Shown here: in pieces, positions 8,980-18,217 of the stretch
Position numbering within the stretch: the stretch's first letter is position 1
How the letters are laid out: the number at the start of each line of letters is the position of its first letter
Source of the DNA: Bryobacterales bacterium
GTDB lineage: Bacteria > Acidobacteriota > Terriglobia > Bryobacterales > Bryobacteraceae
Reading direction: 5' to 3'
Assembly (NCBI GenBank): GCA_003166865.1
Contig: PMUP01000067.1
Span: 45,112 to 109,111, forward strand
Length of the DNA stretch: 64,000 bases
Translations under genes and position numbers: made by a program
Notes under the pieces: generated by a model
Seen by the model: the letters and a program-made list of their open reading frames with translations, nothing else
Database searches by the model: none
What the model was told of the DNA's origin: nothing

Positions 8980-9486
8980 TTATTTCCAGACAAACCGCGC
9001 GAGTTCCCGATCCTTGCGCACCTGGTCCACGGGAAACACTTGGTTGTGCATCACCACGTAAACGCCCGGCGCCAGCGCGCGCGCGGCAAACAAGCTTTCA
9101 GTCAGGTTCTGCAATCCGTCGCTGCCTTCGAATCCCAACGGCGTCATCGCACCGGTGAGCACGATCGGATATCGCAGGTTCACCAAACTCTGCTGCAACA
9201 GGAGTCCGGTATCCACCATCGTATCGGTGCCGTGGGTGATCACGATTGGCGCCGGGTCTTGCCCTAGCTTTTCGCGCACCGAGCCGAGCACTCGCTCGCG
9301 ATCGGCATCCGTCATTTCCAGGCTGTCTTTGTTCATGAGGTGCGTCACCGCGATCTCGGCGTCCGGCAAGCGCAGCATGCGGAAATAACGGTCGATCTTG
9401 CTGTCCAGGTTCTGCACGTTTCCGGTTTGCTCGGAGTACACCTTCTCGATGGTCCCGCCGGTCGCGATCAGATAGATCCGCTGCAT
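8980..9486 (-). CDS. Single-domain asparaginase-like protein
   Basis: The 168-residue product matches the N-terminal domain of L-asparaginases. ATGGTIE at residues 8-14 holds the nucleophilic threonine (T12), and THGTDTM at 84-90 holds the T-D pair that activates water. LTGAM then lies where the family ends its Rossmann-like core. Normal asparaginases are about 320-350 residues with a second domain that completes the dimer active site; here a stop follows RFVWK. Stand-alone proteins of this length are known and annotated as asparaginase-domain proteins, so this need not be a truncation. It lies 3 bases after the GT2 gene on the same strand and is probably co-transcribed. Confidence 0.82.
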   Translation of the reverse strand: MQRIYLIATGGTIEKVYSEQTGNVQNLDSKIDRYFRMLRLPDAEIAVTHLMNKDSLEMTDADRERVLGSVREKLGQDPAPIVITHGTDTMVDTGLLLQQSLVNLRYPIVLTGAMTPLGFEGSDGLQNLTESLFAARALAPGVYVVMHNQVFPVDQVRKDRELARFVWK

Positions 9487-9489
9487 ATC

Positions 9490-10563
9490 TTACACGGCCT
9501 GCCGCATGAGCTGCTTCAGCGGAATTCGATGCTCCAGAATCAACTTCCTCACTTCGCGCGGCGAAAGCTTCCGAATGCGTTCAATCCCGCGGCGTTTCGC
9601 CAGCATGCGGGGGATTAGCGGCAGCGCCGCCAGGTCGCCCTTCAACAGCGCCAGCGCGGCTTGCAGTTTGCCACGCAATCCAGGAAATTTTCCCACTTCC
9701 CCTTGCCCCGTCACGGCGGCCCAGGCACCAGCACCCAATCGCATCGCGTAGTAAACGCCGTTCAACCACAGCAGGCTCCAGGGGAACAATTTCACGGCCA
9801 GCAACACGCGATTTCGTTCGATCAGTTCGAGACGGCGCGACGAGAGCAGACCCAGAGTGGCGCCGCGATGATGCCGCACCACCGCGCCCGGCATGTACAG
9901 GCACTTCCACCCGGCAATTCTCGCGCGCAGTCCGAGCTCAGCATCATCGGCGTACGCAAAGAAATCTTCGTCGAACCCGCTGATCTGATCCGATCCGATC
10001 TGATCCAACCCAATTTGATCTAACATCGAGCGCCGGTACATGGCCGCGCATCCATCGGGCCACAAGACTTCCTCGACGCGATCATATTGGCCCTGATCCA
10101 ACTCGCCCGTGCCTCGCCCGCGGTTCTGGCCATCCGGATAGATCAAGTGGCCAACTTTGTCGATGCGCCGCGGATCTTCGTGTACCAGGATTTTCGATGC
10201 GGCCATCCCCACGTCCGGGCGGCCCTCGAAGGCGCTTGCCAATCCCGCCAGCCAGCCCGGCTCGGCCTCGGCATCGTTATTGAGTAAAGCGACAAACTCG
10301 GTGTCGGACGCCGCGAACCCTTGGTTGTTCGCCGCACAGAAGCCTCGGTTCTCGCGATTCAGTACTACTCGGACTAGAGGATCGTTCCACTCGCTTGCTA
10401 CCATTTCAGGCGAACCGTCGTTAGACCCGTTATCCACAACCACCACTTCAAACGGCTGGTTTATCTGCTGGCGCTTAAGTGATTGCAAGCACGCCTTCAA
10501 AAAGTCGCGGCGATTCCAGTTGACCACGATTACCGAAATAGCCCCTAAGCGGTATCTTGTCAC
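9490..10563 (-). CDS. Family 2 glycosyltransferase (rhamnosyltransferase-like)
   Basis: The 357-residue protein opens with ISVIVVNWNRRDFL and VVVDNGSNDGS (residues 9-52), the nucleotide-sugar binding start of GT2 enzymes. VALLNNDAEAEPGWL contains the DxD-like N-D-A-E metal motif. FDEDFFAYADDAELGLRAR contains the ED-type catalytic acid region typical of WbbL-like rhamnosyltransferases. The C-terminal 100 residues are basic and amphipathic, likely membrane associated. The acceptor is unknown; surface polysaccharide synthesis is the usual role. A TATAAT sequence on the minus strand near 10573-10578, between this gene and the divergent rodZ-like gene, may be part of its promoter, but no matching -35 was found. 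Confidence 0.87.
   Translation of the reverse strand: MTRYRLGAISVIVVNWNRRDFLKACLQSLKRQQINQPFEVVVVDNGSNDGSPEMVASEWNDPLVRVVLNRENRGFCAANNQGFAASDTEFVALLNNDAEAEPGWLAGLASAFEGRPDVGMAASKILVHEDPRRIDKVGHLIYPDGQNRGRGTGELDQGQYDRVEEVLWPDGCAAMYRRSMLDQIGLDQIGSDQISGFDEDFFAYADDAELGLRARIAGWKCLYMPGAVVRHHRGATLGLLSSRRLELIERNRVLLAVKLFPWSLLWLNGVYYAMRLGAGAWAAVTGQGEVGKFPGLRGKLQAALALLKGDLAALPLIPRMLAKRRGIERIRKLSPREVRKLILEHRIPLKQLMRQAV
9979..10023 (-). repeat. Three 15-base repeats encoding LDQIG/LDQIG/SDQIS
   Basis: Directly before the FDEDFF motif of the GT2 gene, three in-frame 15-base units (10023-10009, 10008-9994, 9993-9979) encode LDQIG, LDQIG and SDQIS. The last two units also share an inner GATC-rich pattern. 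This is a short coding minisatellite that varies loop length before the catalytic region. Confidence 0.85.
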
Positions 10564-10603
10564 CGGCTGTAGTATTATAACCGTAAGCTAGCAGGCAATT
10601 TGT

Positions 10604-11485
10604 ATGTTTTCTGTAGGTGAAACACTTAGACGGGCGCGCTTGGAACAGAGCCTCGATCTCCGCACACTAGCAGCGCGGACCAAAATCAACGTCAAGTACC
10701 TGGAAGCGATCGAGGCAGATGATCGCCAAAGTCTGCCGAGTAGCTTTTTTTACAAGAGCTTCGTGGACCAGTACGCCAGGTCTTTGTCATTGGACACGCA
10801 GGAGATCGCTGCTGAGATCGATCGCGTGTTAAGCGCGGAAGCTCCTCTGCCGTTACCTGGATACGAAAGCGTGGTGTCCCGCAATGTTTCGCCGTTGACA
10901 TTCGCTCCTCGTTTTCATGGGTGGCGCACGTTCGCTTCGGCGGCCGCTCTGGTGCTAGTGGTCGCGGGCGGCGCGGGCGTGTACACGCTGTGGCGTAATT
11001 GGAGATCGACCATCAGCGTACAGGCAGTGATCGAAAGCGTGCGGTCTCTGGCCAAAACAAGAACTGCTCAAGCGAGTTCATCGGGCCAGAAACAAACCCG
11101 GAAACGAATGGAACAACGGGTGGTGACTCCTGCCCCGGGCCCTCGTTATGTGGAAGCAGTTGCATCCCAATCACCTGTATCCCAATCAGCGGCATCCGAG
11201 GTGCCCGCCTACAAAGTGATGCTCGATCTGCTGGCGCATGAAGCCACCTGGGTGTCGGTGTCTTCCGACGGCAAGCCGGTTTTTTCCGGTATTCTGCAGC
11301 CGAATCAGAGCAAGACCGTAGGCGGCAAAGAGTCCGCAAAGATGCGGATCGGCAACGCCGCCGGCGTTGAAGTGCGATTGAACGGAAAATTACTCGGGCC
11401 GCTGGGGGCACGCGGACAGGTGTTGATCGTGCTGTTCACGCCCGATAATTTCCAGATTTTCTTCCCGCCCAAAGAGAGCGATTAA
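10604..11485 (+). CDS. rodZ: RodZ-like helix-turn-helix membrane protein
   Basis: The 293-residue protein has a cytoplasmic Cro/C1-type helix-turn-helix (residues about 3-70: ETLRRARLEQSLDLRTLAARTKIN, KYLEAIEADD, FYKSFVDQYA). A basic linker, one transmembrane helix (about 108-127) and a Ser/Gln-rich periplasmic spacer follow. The C-terminal domain (about 205-290, VMLDLLAHEATWVSV to FTPDNFQIFFP) resembles the DUF4115 domain of RodZ. RodZ anchors MreB to the membrane and sets cell shape. The gene is convergent with pgsA, with which RodZ/YmfM genes are linked in other phyla. mreB itself is not in the window, so the symbol is by family only. Confidence 0.8.
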   Translation: MFSVGETLRRARLEQSLDLRTLAARTKINVKYLEAIEADDRQSLPSSFFYKSFVDQYARSLSLDTQEIAAEIDRVLSAEAPLPLPGYESVVSRNVSPLTFAPRFHGWRTFASAAALVLVVAGGAGVYTLWRNWRSTISVQAVIESVRSLAKTRTAQASSSGQKQTRKRMEQRVVTPAPGPRYVEAVASQSPVSQSAASEVPAYKVMLDLLAHEATWVSVSSDGKPVFSGILQPNQSKTVGGKESAKMRIGNAAGVEVRLNGKLLGPLGARGQVLIVLFTPDNFQIFFPPKESD

Positions 11486-11495
11486 GCTCCAACAA

Positions 11496-12164
11496 TTACT
11501 GCGCCTGGCCCATCTTCTCCGCGCCGGCCTGGGCTTGGGAACGCAACATGCGTTTGCGCTGCCGCTCGATGCGCAATAGCTGTTGACGGCGACGATGCTT
11601 GATGGAGTCGTCCACCATCCGCCAGAACTTGCGGAAGTATTGGACCGCCGACGCGATGCCGAAAATCACGACTCCCCACATCCACAGCATCGCGAATCCG
11701 CTCAGCGCCTGCCAGCGGATGCTCACCAGGATCATGGAAATGGCGGCCACTTGCGTGATCATCTTGGTTTTGCCAAGATCGCTGGCCTGGATTGTATAGC
11801 CTTCCGCCGCCGCGATGCTCCGCAGCCCGGAAACCGCGAACTCGCGGCCGATGATCAGCACCACCATCCACGCCGGAACTCGCCGGATCTGCACCAGTGA
11901 AATTAGCGCGGCCGAAATCAGCAGTTTGTCCGCAATGGGATCCAGCAGCGTCCCGACGGTGGTGATCTGCTTCCAGCGCCGCGCGAGATACCCATCCAGC
12001 AGATCGGTGGCGGCGGCGATCAAGAAGATGGCGAGCGCCAGGAACGCGTTGGGGATTAAGACCCCGCCGCGCCACTCAATACGCAGATTCTGTTCCACCA
12101 GCACCGCCACCAGAAATGGAACGAAGAAGATGCGGAGAATGGTAAGCGTATTGGGCAGATTCAT
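11496..12164 (-). CDS. pgsA: CDP-diacylglycerol--glycerol-3-phosphate 3-phosphatidyltransferase
   Basis: The 222-residue membrane protein carries the CDP-alcohol phosphotransferase motif D-x2-D-G-x2-A-R-x8-G-x3-D-x3-D intact at residues 54-79 (DLLDGYLARR then GTLLDPIAD). It makes phosphatidylglycerol phosphate, the first step to phosphatidylglycerol and cardiolipin. Start MNLPNTLTILR is the usual N-terminus of PgsA. The C-terminus is longer than in E. coli, with a basic Gln/Arg-rich tail of about 35 residues. It lies 57 bases downstream of hflX on the same strand, so hfq-hflX-pgsA may be one transcript. It ends 10 bases from the convergent rodZ-like gene. Confidence 0.93.
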   Translation of the reverse strand: MNLPNTLTILRIFFVPFLVAVLVEQNLRIEWRGGVLIPNAFLALAIFLIAAATDLLDGYLARRWKQITTVGTLLDPIADKLLISAALISLVQIRRVPAWMVVLIIGREFAVSGLRSIAAAEGYTIQASDLGKTKMITQVAAISMILVSIRWQALSGFAMLWMWGVVIFGIASAVQYFRKFWRMVDDSIKHRRRQQLLRIERQRKRMLRSQAQAGAEKMGQAQ

Positions 12165-12221
12165 GTCAGGGCCGCGTCTTCAAAAATCTGGAATCCTGAT
12201 GCCAGAATATCACTCGACATA

Positions 12222-13589
12222 TCACTCAACAAGGTAGCCGGCGAGCCGCCGCTTGACGGATTCGGGAACCTCTGCCTCCAACTCGCACACGTCGTCGCGA
12301 TACTGGCTGGAGAGTACCTTCGCGCGTTCGTGGAGCAGATGAATCAGAGAGCCTTCCCCCGCGGGGATAACAAACCGCTGGTGCGATACCGGATCCAGAG
12401 GCAGGGCGTTGTCGATGGCTTGAAGCAAAGTGTCAAAACCTGCGCCGGTGCGGGCCGATACCGGAACCGCTTCGGTGCGGGCGCCGGCCTTCACTTCTCC
12501 CATGATTCGTTGTGCCAAGCTTTGGATGCGTTGTGCGAGGCTTTCAGTATCGCTCGCGGCGCTCTCCATCTGATCCATCTTATTGAGGACCAGAATTTGC
12601 TGCGTTTGATCCGCGCCGATATCCGCCAGCACCTCGAACACGCGCGCGGTGTGCTGGGGCGCGCTGGGCGAGGAAGCATCCACCACGTGCAACAGCACAG
12701 CGGCCTCGGTCACCTCTTCGAGCGTGGCGCGGAAAGCCTTCACCAAGGTGGTGGGAAGATTCCGGATGAAGCCTACCGTATCGCTCGCCAGCACCTTGCG
12801 CCGCGATGGCAGCGTCAGATGCCGGACCGTGGGATCGAGCGTCGCGAACATGCGCGCGTCCGCCACCACCTCGGCGCCGGTCAGCCGGTTAAATAGCGTC
12901 GATTTTCCGGCATTCGTATAACCAACCAATGCAACCGTGGCGAGCGGAACCGATTGCCGCTGGCGCCGCTGCGTGCCCCGTCCGCCACGCACGCTTTCGA
13001 GCTGATCGTTCAGCTTCTTGATGCGGCGGTAAATTCCGCGCCGGTCGGTTTCAAGCTGCGTCTCGCCAGGACCGCGCGTGCCGATGCCGCCGCCCTGACG
13101 GGTCATCTCCGTACCCCGCCCGGCCAGACGCGGCAAAAGATAATTCAGTTGCGCGAGCTCAACCTGCAATTGTCCTTCGCGCGTGCGGGCGCGGCGAGCA
13201 AAAATATCGAGGATCAACTGCGTCCGGTCCAGAATCTTACAGTCCAACGCGCGCTCCAGATTCCGAAGCTGCGTGGGAGTCAGCTCGGCGTCGAACAAAA
13301 CCATGTGGGCATCGTGGAAAGTCACCAGGCGGCGCAACTCCTCCAGTTTTCCGGAGCCGATGAGCGTAGCGGAATCGGGCGCCTGCCTGGCTTGAACGAT
13401 GGTTTCTTCGACATGCGCGCCGGCGGTACCGGCAAGCGATTTCATCTCGTCGAGCGACTCTTCCACATCGTTCGCGCTGGGATCGGTGCTACCGCGCTGG
13501 TTAGAGCCGCGGTGCGAGCGGGATTTCAAATCCAGCCCAACCAGAATGGCGCGTTCCTCGGCCACACGTGCTTCGTTAGACACCGGCAA
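12222..13589 (-). CDS. hflX: GTPase HflX (ribosome-associated)
   Basis: The 455-residue protein has the HflX N-terminal domain (residues about 15-215), including the glycine-rich GGGIGTRGPGETQLETDRR (166-184). A G domain follows with GYTNAGKST (P-loop, 223-231), DTVGF (270-274) and NKMD (336-339), then a C-terminal domain of about 90 residues. HflX binds the 50S subunit and helps split or rescue ribosomes under stress. It lies 8 bases after hfq in the same order as in enteric hfq-hflX operons. The first residues up to about 40 are poorly conserved, and a later start is possible. Confidence 0.95.
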   Translation of the reverse strand: MPVSNEARVAEERAILVGLDLKSRSHRGSNQRGSTDPSANDVEESLDEMKSLAGTAGAHVEETIVQARQAPDSATLIGSGKLEELRRLVTFHDAHMVLFDAELTPTQLRNLERALDCKILDRTQLILDIFARRARTREGQLQVELAQLNYLLPRLAGRGTEMTRQGGGIGTRGPGETQLETDRRGIYRRIKKLNDQLESVRGGRGTQRRQRQSVPLATVALVGYTNAGKSTLFNRLTGAEVVADARMFATLDPTVRHLTLPSRRKVLASDTVGFIRNLPTTLVKAFRATLEEVTEAAVLLHVVDASSPSAPQHTARVFEVLADIGADQTQQILVLNKMDQMESAASDTESLAQRIQSLAQRIMGEVKAGARTEAVPVSARTGAGFDTLLQAIDNALPLDPVSHQRFVIPAGEGSLIHLLHERAKVLSSQYRDDVCELEAEVPESVKRRLAGYLVE

Positions 13590-13597
13590 ACGGGCTG

Positions 13598-13903
13598 TTA
13601 ATCCTCGACGGGTTCCGTAGGCGAAGTTTGGCCGACGGCTGCGGTTCCAGCCGGTGCGGCGGCTCCGGAGGAATGCCCGCCCGCCGACGCATGGAAGGGT
13701 TTCGAGACCACCACGGTGGAGATGGCGTGCTTAAAAATGAGTTGCTCCTGATTGTTGGTCTCGAGCACCACCGAATACTTGTCGAAACTCTTGATGCGGC
13801 CGGAAAGCTTCACACCGCTCATCAAATAGATCGTCAGGAAGGTTTTGTCCTTCCGCGCGTTGTTTAGAAAAGCTTCCTGGATATTTTGCGCCAGCTTTTC
13901 CAT
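13598..13903 (-). CDS. hfq: RNA chaperone Hfq
   Basis: The true start is ATG 13903, behind AAAGGA, giving 101 residues. The longer open frame up to 14122 has no family support. The Sm1 motif ([24 protein letters not shown], about residues 27-50) and Sm2 ([10 protein letters not shown], with the usual K-H) are both present. The N-terminus [20 protein letters not shown] fits Hfq, with acidic and aromatic changes from the enteric form. The C-terminal 30 residues are Ala/Gly/Pro/Thr-rich and end in acidic PTEPVED, as in other Hfqs with a disordered acidic tail. It forms hexamers that pair small RNAs with mRNAs. It leads a probable hfq-hflX(-pgsA) transcript that starts just downstream of the intrinsic terminator at 14031-14057. 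Confidence 0.95.
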   Translation of the reverse strand: MEKLAQNIQEAFLNNARKDKTFLTIYLMSGVKLSGRIKSFDKYSVVLETNNQEQLIFKHAISTVVVSKPFHASAGGHSSGAAAPAGTAAVGQTSPTEPVED

Positions 13904-14030
13904 GGGCGTCCTTTGGCCGGGTTTGGGCTCGTTATCTTGAATGGTAGTCCCCTCCACCGCCCCACGGTGGTCCAATCTCATCATAGCGCAGTGCCTGATC
14001 GGCGCGGACTGGGACGCGCTGAAGCGATCG

Positions 14031-14057
14031 CTAAAAAACGGACCGATGATGGGTCCG
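14031..14057 (-). terminator. Intrinsic terminator overlapping the stop of the flavoprotein gene
   Basis: On the minus strand CGGACC and GGTCCG form a perfect 6-bp stem around a 7-base loop, followed at once by TTTTTT and the TAG stop. The stem codes for the last residues of the flavoprotein, and the T-run encodes its final Phe. It lies at the end of the minus-strand run 20655-14031 and upstream of hfq, so it should separate the two transcripts. Confidence 0.75.
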
Positions 14058-15134
14058 GGCTTTGGTTTGGAGTGAAAATCGGGGCTGCACGGCCGCCCGC
14101 CCTTCGATGAGCGCACAGGCATGCTCGCCCACCGCTGGACCGTGCTTGAATCCGTGGCCGGAACCGCCTCCCACCAGCCAGACGTTGTCGAGCTTGGGAT
14201 GGCGGTCGATCAAGAAATCGCCGGTGGACGTATTTTCGTATTGGCATACGCGGCTTTCGACTAGCGGCGCGGTCGCCAGGGCCGGAAAGCGCTCGGCTAA
14301 GAAGGCGCGTGCGGCGTCCAGCCCAAGAGCAACTCGGTCGCCCGTGTCGGGATCGAATTCATCGCCGTGCCGGTCAAACGCCAGCTTAAAGCCGCGGTTT
14401 TCCAGATCGGGAATCGTGTACGCGCCGTGCTCGTCGGTAATGTCGGTCCAAGCCGGCATGTGAGGCGGAGCAAAGCGGCGATCTCCCGCGGGCGTTCCAA
14501 AGAAAAATACTTCCTGACGTGTCACTCGAATGCGGCCGTCCAAAACCTCGGGAAAAATCTTGGGCAACCAAGGTCCACAAGCATAGACCATCGTGTTCGA
14601 TCGATCGCGGGCGAGCGCGGCGTTTTCGCTGTATTCCACGCCCTCGCGAATCGCTTGAGCGACCACCGCCTGCACCGCTCGCCGCGCCAAGATCACGCCG
14701 GCTTGCGATTCGTACAAACCAATGCGTTCATCCCGGAAGCGCAACTGCGGATAGGAGCGCTCAAGTTCGGAAGCCGTCAACCGCTGGAACGTAACGCCGC
14801 AGTTCTCGAACGCCGCCTGCATGCTCACCGCGCGCGGATGGCCGGGCGGAGGCGTCCACAGCACGCCGGTGTTTTGGAAGAGCTCGGGCTTCCCGATTTG
14901 CCCCAACAATTCCAGCCACAGCTCGCGCGACCGCATCGCCCAGCGCGTGTAGATCTCATCCGTCCCATAGCCCATGCGCAGAATACGCGACTCGCCCCCC
15001 GAGCTCGACCGGCTGTTGCCCGCTCCGTACGTGTCCACCAGCGCCACCCTCCGGCCGGAACGGCGCAAATGCAGCGCGGTCCAGGCGCCGAACACGCCCG
15101 CGCCGACCACCACCGCATCGAAGTTGTTCTTCAT
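14031..15134 (-). CDS. Monomeric sarcosine oxidase-like FAD-dependent amine oxidoreductase
   Basis: From ATG 15134 the product is 367 residues; upstream in-frame codons lie in the PHP gene and were rejected. An N-terminal FAD Rossmann motif GAGVFG (residues 11-16) is followed by [14 protein letters not shown] (37-50), a hallmark of the monomeric sarcosine oxidase / N-methyltryptophan oxidase family. [16 protein letters not shown] (295-310) places Cys297 where the family binds FAD through an 8-alpha-S-cysteinyl link. [12 protein letters not shown] near the end is also typical. The enzyme should oxidise a secondary amine or N-methyl amino acid and give H2O2; the substrate is unknown. It sits 10 bases after the PHP gene and ends in an intrinsic terminator. 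Confidence 0.87.
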   Translation of the reverse strand: MKNNFDAVVVGAGVFGAWTALHLRRSGRRVALVDTYGAGNSRSSSGGESRILRMGYGTDEIYTRWAMRSRELWLELLGQIGKPELFQNTGVLWTPPPGHPRAVSMQAAFENCGVTFQRLTASELERSYPQLRFRDERIGLYESQAGVILARRAVQAVVAQAIREGVEYSENAALARDRSNTMVYACGPWLPKIFPEVLDGRIRVTRQEVFFFGTPAGDRRFAPPHMPAWTDITDEHGAYTIPDLENRGFKLAFDRHGDEFDPDTGDRVALGLDAARAFLAERFPALATAPLVESRVCQYENTSTGDFLIDRHPKLDNVWLVGGGSGHGFKHGPAVGEHACALIEGRAAVQPRFSLQTKARTHHRSVF

Positions 15135-15144
15135 GCGTCGTTCT

Positions 15145-15999
15145 TCATGCCGAGGCGCGCATGTCATTCAATACGGAGATCGGGATGTTGAGATTTCCGT
15201 GAAAACCCGTGCCCAGCAAAATCTGCGGCTTGATATCGCCGTGGAAGTCGGACCCGCCCGTCACCAAAAGATTGTACTTTCGCGCAATCCCGCTGTAGCG
15301 TTCCATGTCCGGCGGACGATGATCGGAATGAAACACTTCAATGCCGCGCAATCCAGCGTCGCGCATCTCGCGGATGAAGGTTTCCTCGGCATTGAGATCG
15401 CGCATGCCGAGCCGAATCGGGTGCGCGAGCACGGGCAAGCCTCCGGCGTCCAGCACACGCCGGATCGCCACCGGAACATCGGGCGCGTAGCGTTCCACAA
15501 AGGTGGGAGCGGTTTCACCCAGGTAGCGGCGAAATGCCTCCTCGTAATTGGCCGCGTAACCTTTGTCCATCAATATGCGCGCAAAGTGGGGACGGCCCGT
15601 CAAAGTCCGGCCCAATCGCTCCACTTCCGCCAGCTCGATCTCGACGCCCTTTTCGCGCAAACTTGCAATCAGCCGCCGGTTGCGATCCCGGCGTCCCTCG
15701 ATTAACTCGGCGAGCCACGCCCGGAAATCCGCCGGCGGAGGCTGGCGCAAGAAATATCCAAGCAGATGCACAGCGCGTCCTTTTGCGCCCGCTCCCGGAG
15801 CACGCGTGCTCAGTTCGATTCCGCAAACCAAATCCAAGCCGCGCGATTTAGCCTCGGGCAGCGCCTGGTCATACCCGGCGAAGGTGTCGTGATCGGAAAT
15901 GGCGAGCGCTTCCACACCGCGCTCCATAGCTAGTTCCACTAGTTCAAGAGGAGTGAAGGTGCCGTCGGATTCGTTGGTATGACTATGCAGATCGATCAC
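15145..15999 (-). CDS. PHP-domain phosphoesterase (RNase AM / nucleoside bisphosphatase-like)
   Basis: The 284-residue protein has PHP metal motifs: [11 protein letters not shown] (H5, H7, E10, D12) and ISDHDT (D36-H37-D38), then GIELST, HPIRLG and GGSDFHGD at the end. It is closest in layout to YciV-type enzymes, which remove 5' nucleotides from RNA or hydrolyse 3',5'-nucleoside bisphosphates. The start is GTG, and its first bases overlap the stop of the copper ATPase gene (GTGA), indicating translational coupling. It is followed after 10 bases by the flavoprotein gene. Nothing links its activity to copper; the coupling may be organisational only. Confidence 0.87.
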   Translation of the reverse strand: MIDLHSHTNESDGTFTPLELVELAMERGVEALAISDHDTFAGYDQALPEAKSRGLDLVCGIELSTRAPGAGAKGRAVHLLGYFLRQPPPADFRAWLAELIEGRRDRNRRLIASLREKGVEIELAEVERLGRTLTGRPHFARILMDKGYAANYEEAFRRYLGETAPTFVERYAPDVPVAIRRVLDAGGLPVLAHPIRLGMRDLNAEETFIREMRDAGLRGIEVFHSDHRPPDMERYSGIARKYNLLVTGGSDFHGDIKPQILLGTGFHGNLNIPISVLNDMRASA

Positions 16000-18206
16000 A
16001 GCGCGAGCTTCCTCAGCCGCAGCGCGTTGGCAATCACGGAAACCGAGCTGAAAGTCATAGCGGCGCTCGCGATGATGGGACTGAGCAGTAGTCCGAAGAA
16101 AGGATACAGGACGCCGGCGGCTAATGGAACTCCGATCACGTTATAGATGAAGGCAAAAAACAAGTTCTGCCGGATATTGCGCATAGTGGCTTTACTGAGC
16201 GCGCGGGCGCGAACGATCCCACGCAAATCTCCCTTCACCAGTGTAATGGCCGCACTCTCCATGGCGACGTCGGTTCCCGAACCCATGGCGATTCCAACGT
16301 CCGCGCGCGCCAGAGCCGGAGCGTCGTTGATGCCGTCGCCCGCCATCGCCACGATGCACCCTTGCGCTTGCAGTTTCGCGATCACGTCGGCTTTGCCGTC
16401 CGGTAGCACTTGGGCGTACACCTCATCGATCGCGAGCGCGCGCGCCACCACTTCCGCGGCGGAGCGGTTGTCGCCGGTGAGCATGACGATCCGGAGGCCG
16501 TCGCGGTGCAGTTTGGCGATGGCTTCGCGCGCGGAGAGCTTGATCGGGTCCGCCAGGCTGAGCGTGCCGGCGGGCTGATCGTCGATGCTAACTGCAACCA
16601 CCGTTTGCCCGGACTGCCCATCGCCATTTTCCGCCCGTCCCACGAAGATTCGACGGCCGTCTACCACAGCTCCCACTCCGCGCCCGGTCTCCGATTGAAA
16701 GTTCTGCGCCTTCGCCAAAACCAAGTTTCGCTCGGCAGCGCCCGCCACAATGGCCGCCGCCAGCGGATGCTCGCTGAACTTTTCAACACTGGCTGCCAAT
16801 CGCAGAACTTCATCGTTCGTGGCCGAGACTAACTTCGGCTTGCCCTCCGTTAGCGTCCCAGTTTTGTCGACGACCAGCGTATCTACTTTTTCGAGGGTTT
16901 CGAGCGCCTCGGCATTTCGGATCAGCACGCCGGCCGTGGCGCCGCGGCCGGTCCCGACCATGATGGACATCGGGGTGGCCAGCCCCAGCGCGCACGGACA
17001 CGCGATGATCAGCACCGCAACCGCGTTGACCAGCGCATAAGCCAAACGCGGCTCTGGCCCAAGAAACGCCCAGACAACGAATGTCAGGATGGCCGCGCCG
17101 ATCACAGCGGGCACGAACCACGCGGACACCTGGTCAGCCAGCCGCTGAATGGGAGCGCGCGATCGCTGCGCTTCGCTCACCATCTTGACGATGCGCGCCA
17201 GCATGGTCTCGGCGCCAACGCGTTCGGCCTGCATGGCGAAGGCTCCGGTGCCATTTATGGTTCCACCGGTTACGCGTGCACCCGCTGCTTTCTCTACCGG
17301 AACCGGCTCACCGGTGAGCATGGATTCGTCGACAGAACTCCAGCCCTCAATCACGACTCCATCCACCGGGACGCGCTCGCCGGGCCGCACACGCAGCACG
17401 TCGCCAGGGTGCACGCGATCGAGCGCCACATCTTCTTCCGCGCCGTCGGCCCGGATCACCCGTGCGGTCTTCGGAGCCAAGCCGAGCAAAGCTTTGATCG
17501 CGCTGCTGGTCTGGCTTCGAGCGCGCAGCTCCAGCACTTGTCCGAGCAGCACCAGGCATACGATCACCGCCGCTGGCTCGAAATACAGTCCGATTTGGCC
17601 GTGAGCGCCTAGCACCATCGCGACCACACTGTAGACATACGCAACACCGGAGCCCGCGCCGATCAGCGTAAACATGTTTAAGCTGCGATTCACTATCGAC
17701 GCCCAGGCACGTTGGAAGATGGGCCAACCGGCCCACAACACCACGGGACTCGCCAGCGCGCATTCGATCCATGCTGGGGGGACACCAAAAAGGGGCGAGT
17801 GGACGCCGAAGAACATCAACCCCAGGAGCGCGGCCGATGGCGGAACACTGAGCCAGAAGCGCCACAGCATGTCCTTATATTCGGGATTGACGTCCTCCGC
17901 CGAGTCGAGAGTGACGCTAACGGGCTCCAGCGCCATGCCGCATTTGGGACAGGAGCCCGGCCCGATCTGGCGTATTTCAGGATGCATCGGGCAGGTGTAC
18001 TCGACGCCCGGTTTTTCCGGATGGGGCGGCGCGGCTTGAGGGTGCAGATACTTCTCCGGCGCCGCCTGAAACTTCGCGGCGCAACCTTTCGAACAGAAGT
18101 GGTAAGTCTCGCCCTGGTAGATGGACGAGCCCGCCGCCCGCCGCGGATCCACAGTCATGCCACAAACGGGATCGCGCGCCTCAGTGGACTGAAGAATGGG
18201 AAGCAT
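15996..18206 (-). CDS. copA: Copper-translocating P1B-type ATPase
   Basis: From ATG 18206 the product is 736 residues; the longer open frame to 18611 overlaps the upstream glycosyltransferase and has no family support. In order it has a YHS domain ([18 protein letters not shown], residues 10-45), a heavy-metal-binding domain (YTCPMHPEI to [10 protein letters not shown], 70-94), membrane helices, TGEPVP (298-303), the ion-path motif CPC (403-405), DKTGT with the phosphorylated Asp (447), SEHPLAAA and [12 protein letters not shown] together with the [11 protein letters not shown] helix indicates Cu+ export. There is no classical CxxC MXCXXC domain; YHS and HMBD replace it. It lies 11 bases after the GT2 gene and overlaps the PHP gene. 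Confidence 0.94.
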   Translation of the reverse strand: MLPILQSTEARDPVCGMTVDPRRAAGSSIYQGETYHFCSKGCAAKFQAAPEKYLHPQAAPPHPEKPGVEYTCPMHPEIRQIGPGSCPKCGMALEPVSVTLDSAEDVNPEYKDMLWRFWLSVPPSAALLGLMFFGVHSPLFGVPPAWIECALASPVVLWAGWPIFQRAWASIVNRSLNMFTLIGAGSGVAYVYSVVAMVLGAHGQIGLYFEPAAVIVCLVLLGQVLELRARSQTSSAIKALLGLAPKTARVIRADGAEEDVALDRVHPGDVLRVRPGERVPVDGVVIEGWSSVDESMLTGEPVPVEKAAGARVTGGTINGTGAFAMQAERVGAETMLARIVKMVSEAQRSRAPIQRLADQVSAWFVPAVIGAAILTFVVWAFLGPEPRLAYALVNAVAVLIIACPCALGLATPMSIMVGTGRGATAGVLIRNAEALETLEKVDTLVVDKTGTLTEGKPKLVSATNDEVLRLAASVEKFSEHPLAAAIVAGAAERNLVLAKAQNFQSETGRGVGAVVDGRRIFVGRAENGDGQSGQTVVAVSIDDQPAGTLSLADPIKLSAREAIAKLHRDGLRIVMLTGDNRSAAEVVARALAIDEVYAQVLPDGKADVIAKLQAQGCIVAMAGDGINDAPALARADVGIAMGSGTDVAMESAAITLVKGDLRGIVRARALSKATMRNIRQNLFFAFIYNVIGVPLAAGVLYPFFGLLLSPIIASAAMTFSSVSVIANALRLRKLAL

Positions 18207-18217
18207 CGCTGCTATTA

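Noticed and set aside
13904..14122. N-terminal extension of Hfq to 174 residues
   Set aside because: It overlaps the flavoprotein gene and its terminator; ATG 13903 has AAAGGA and the usual Hfq start.
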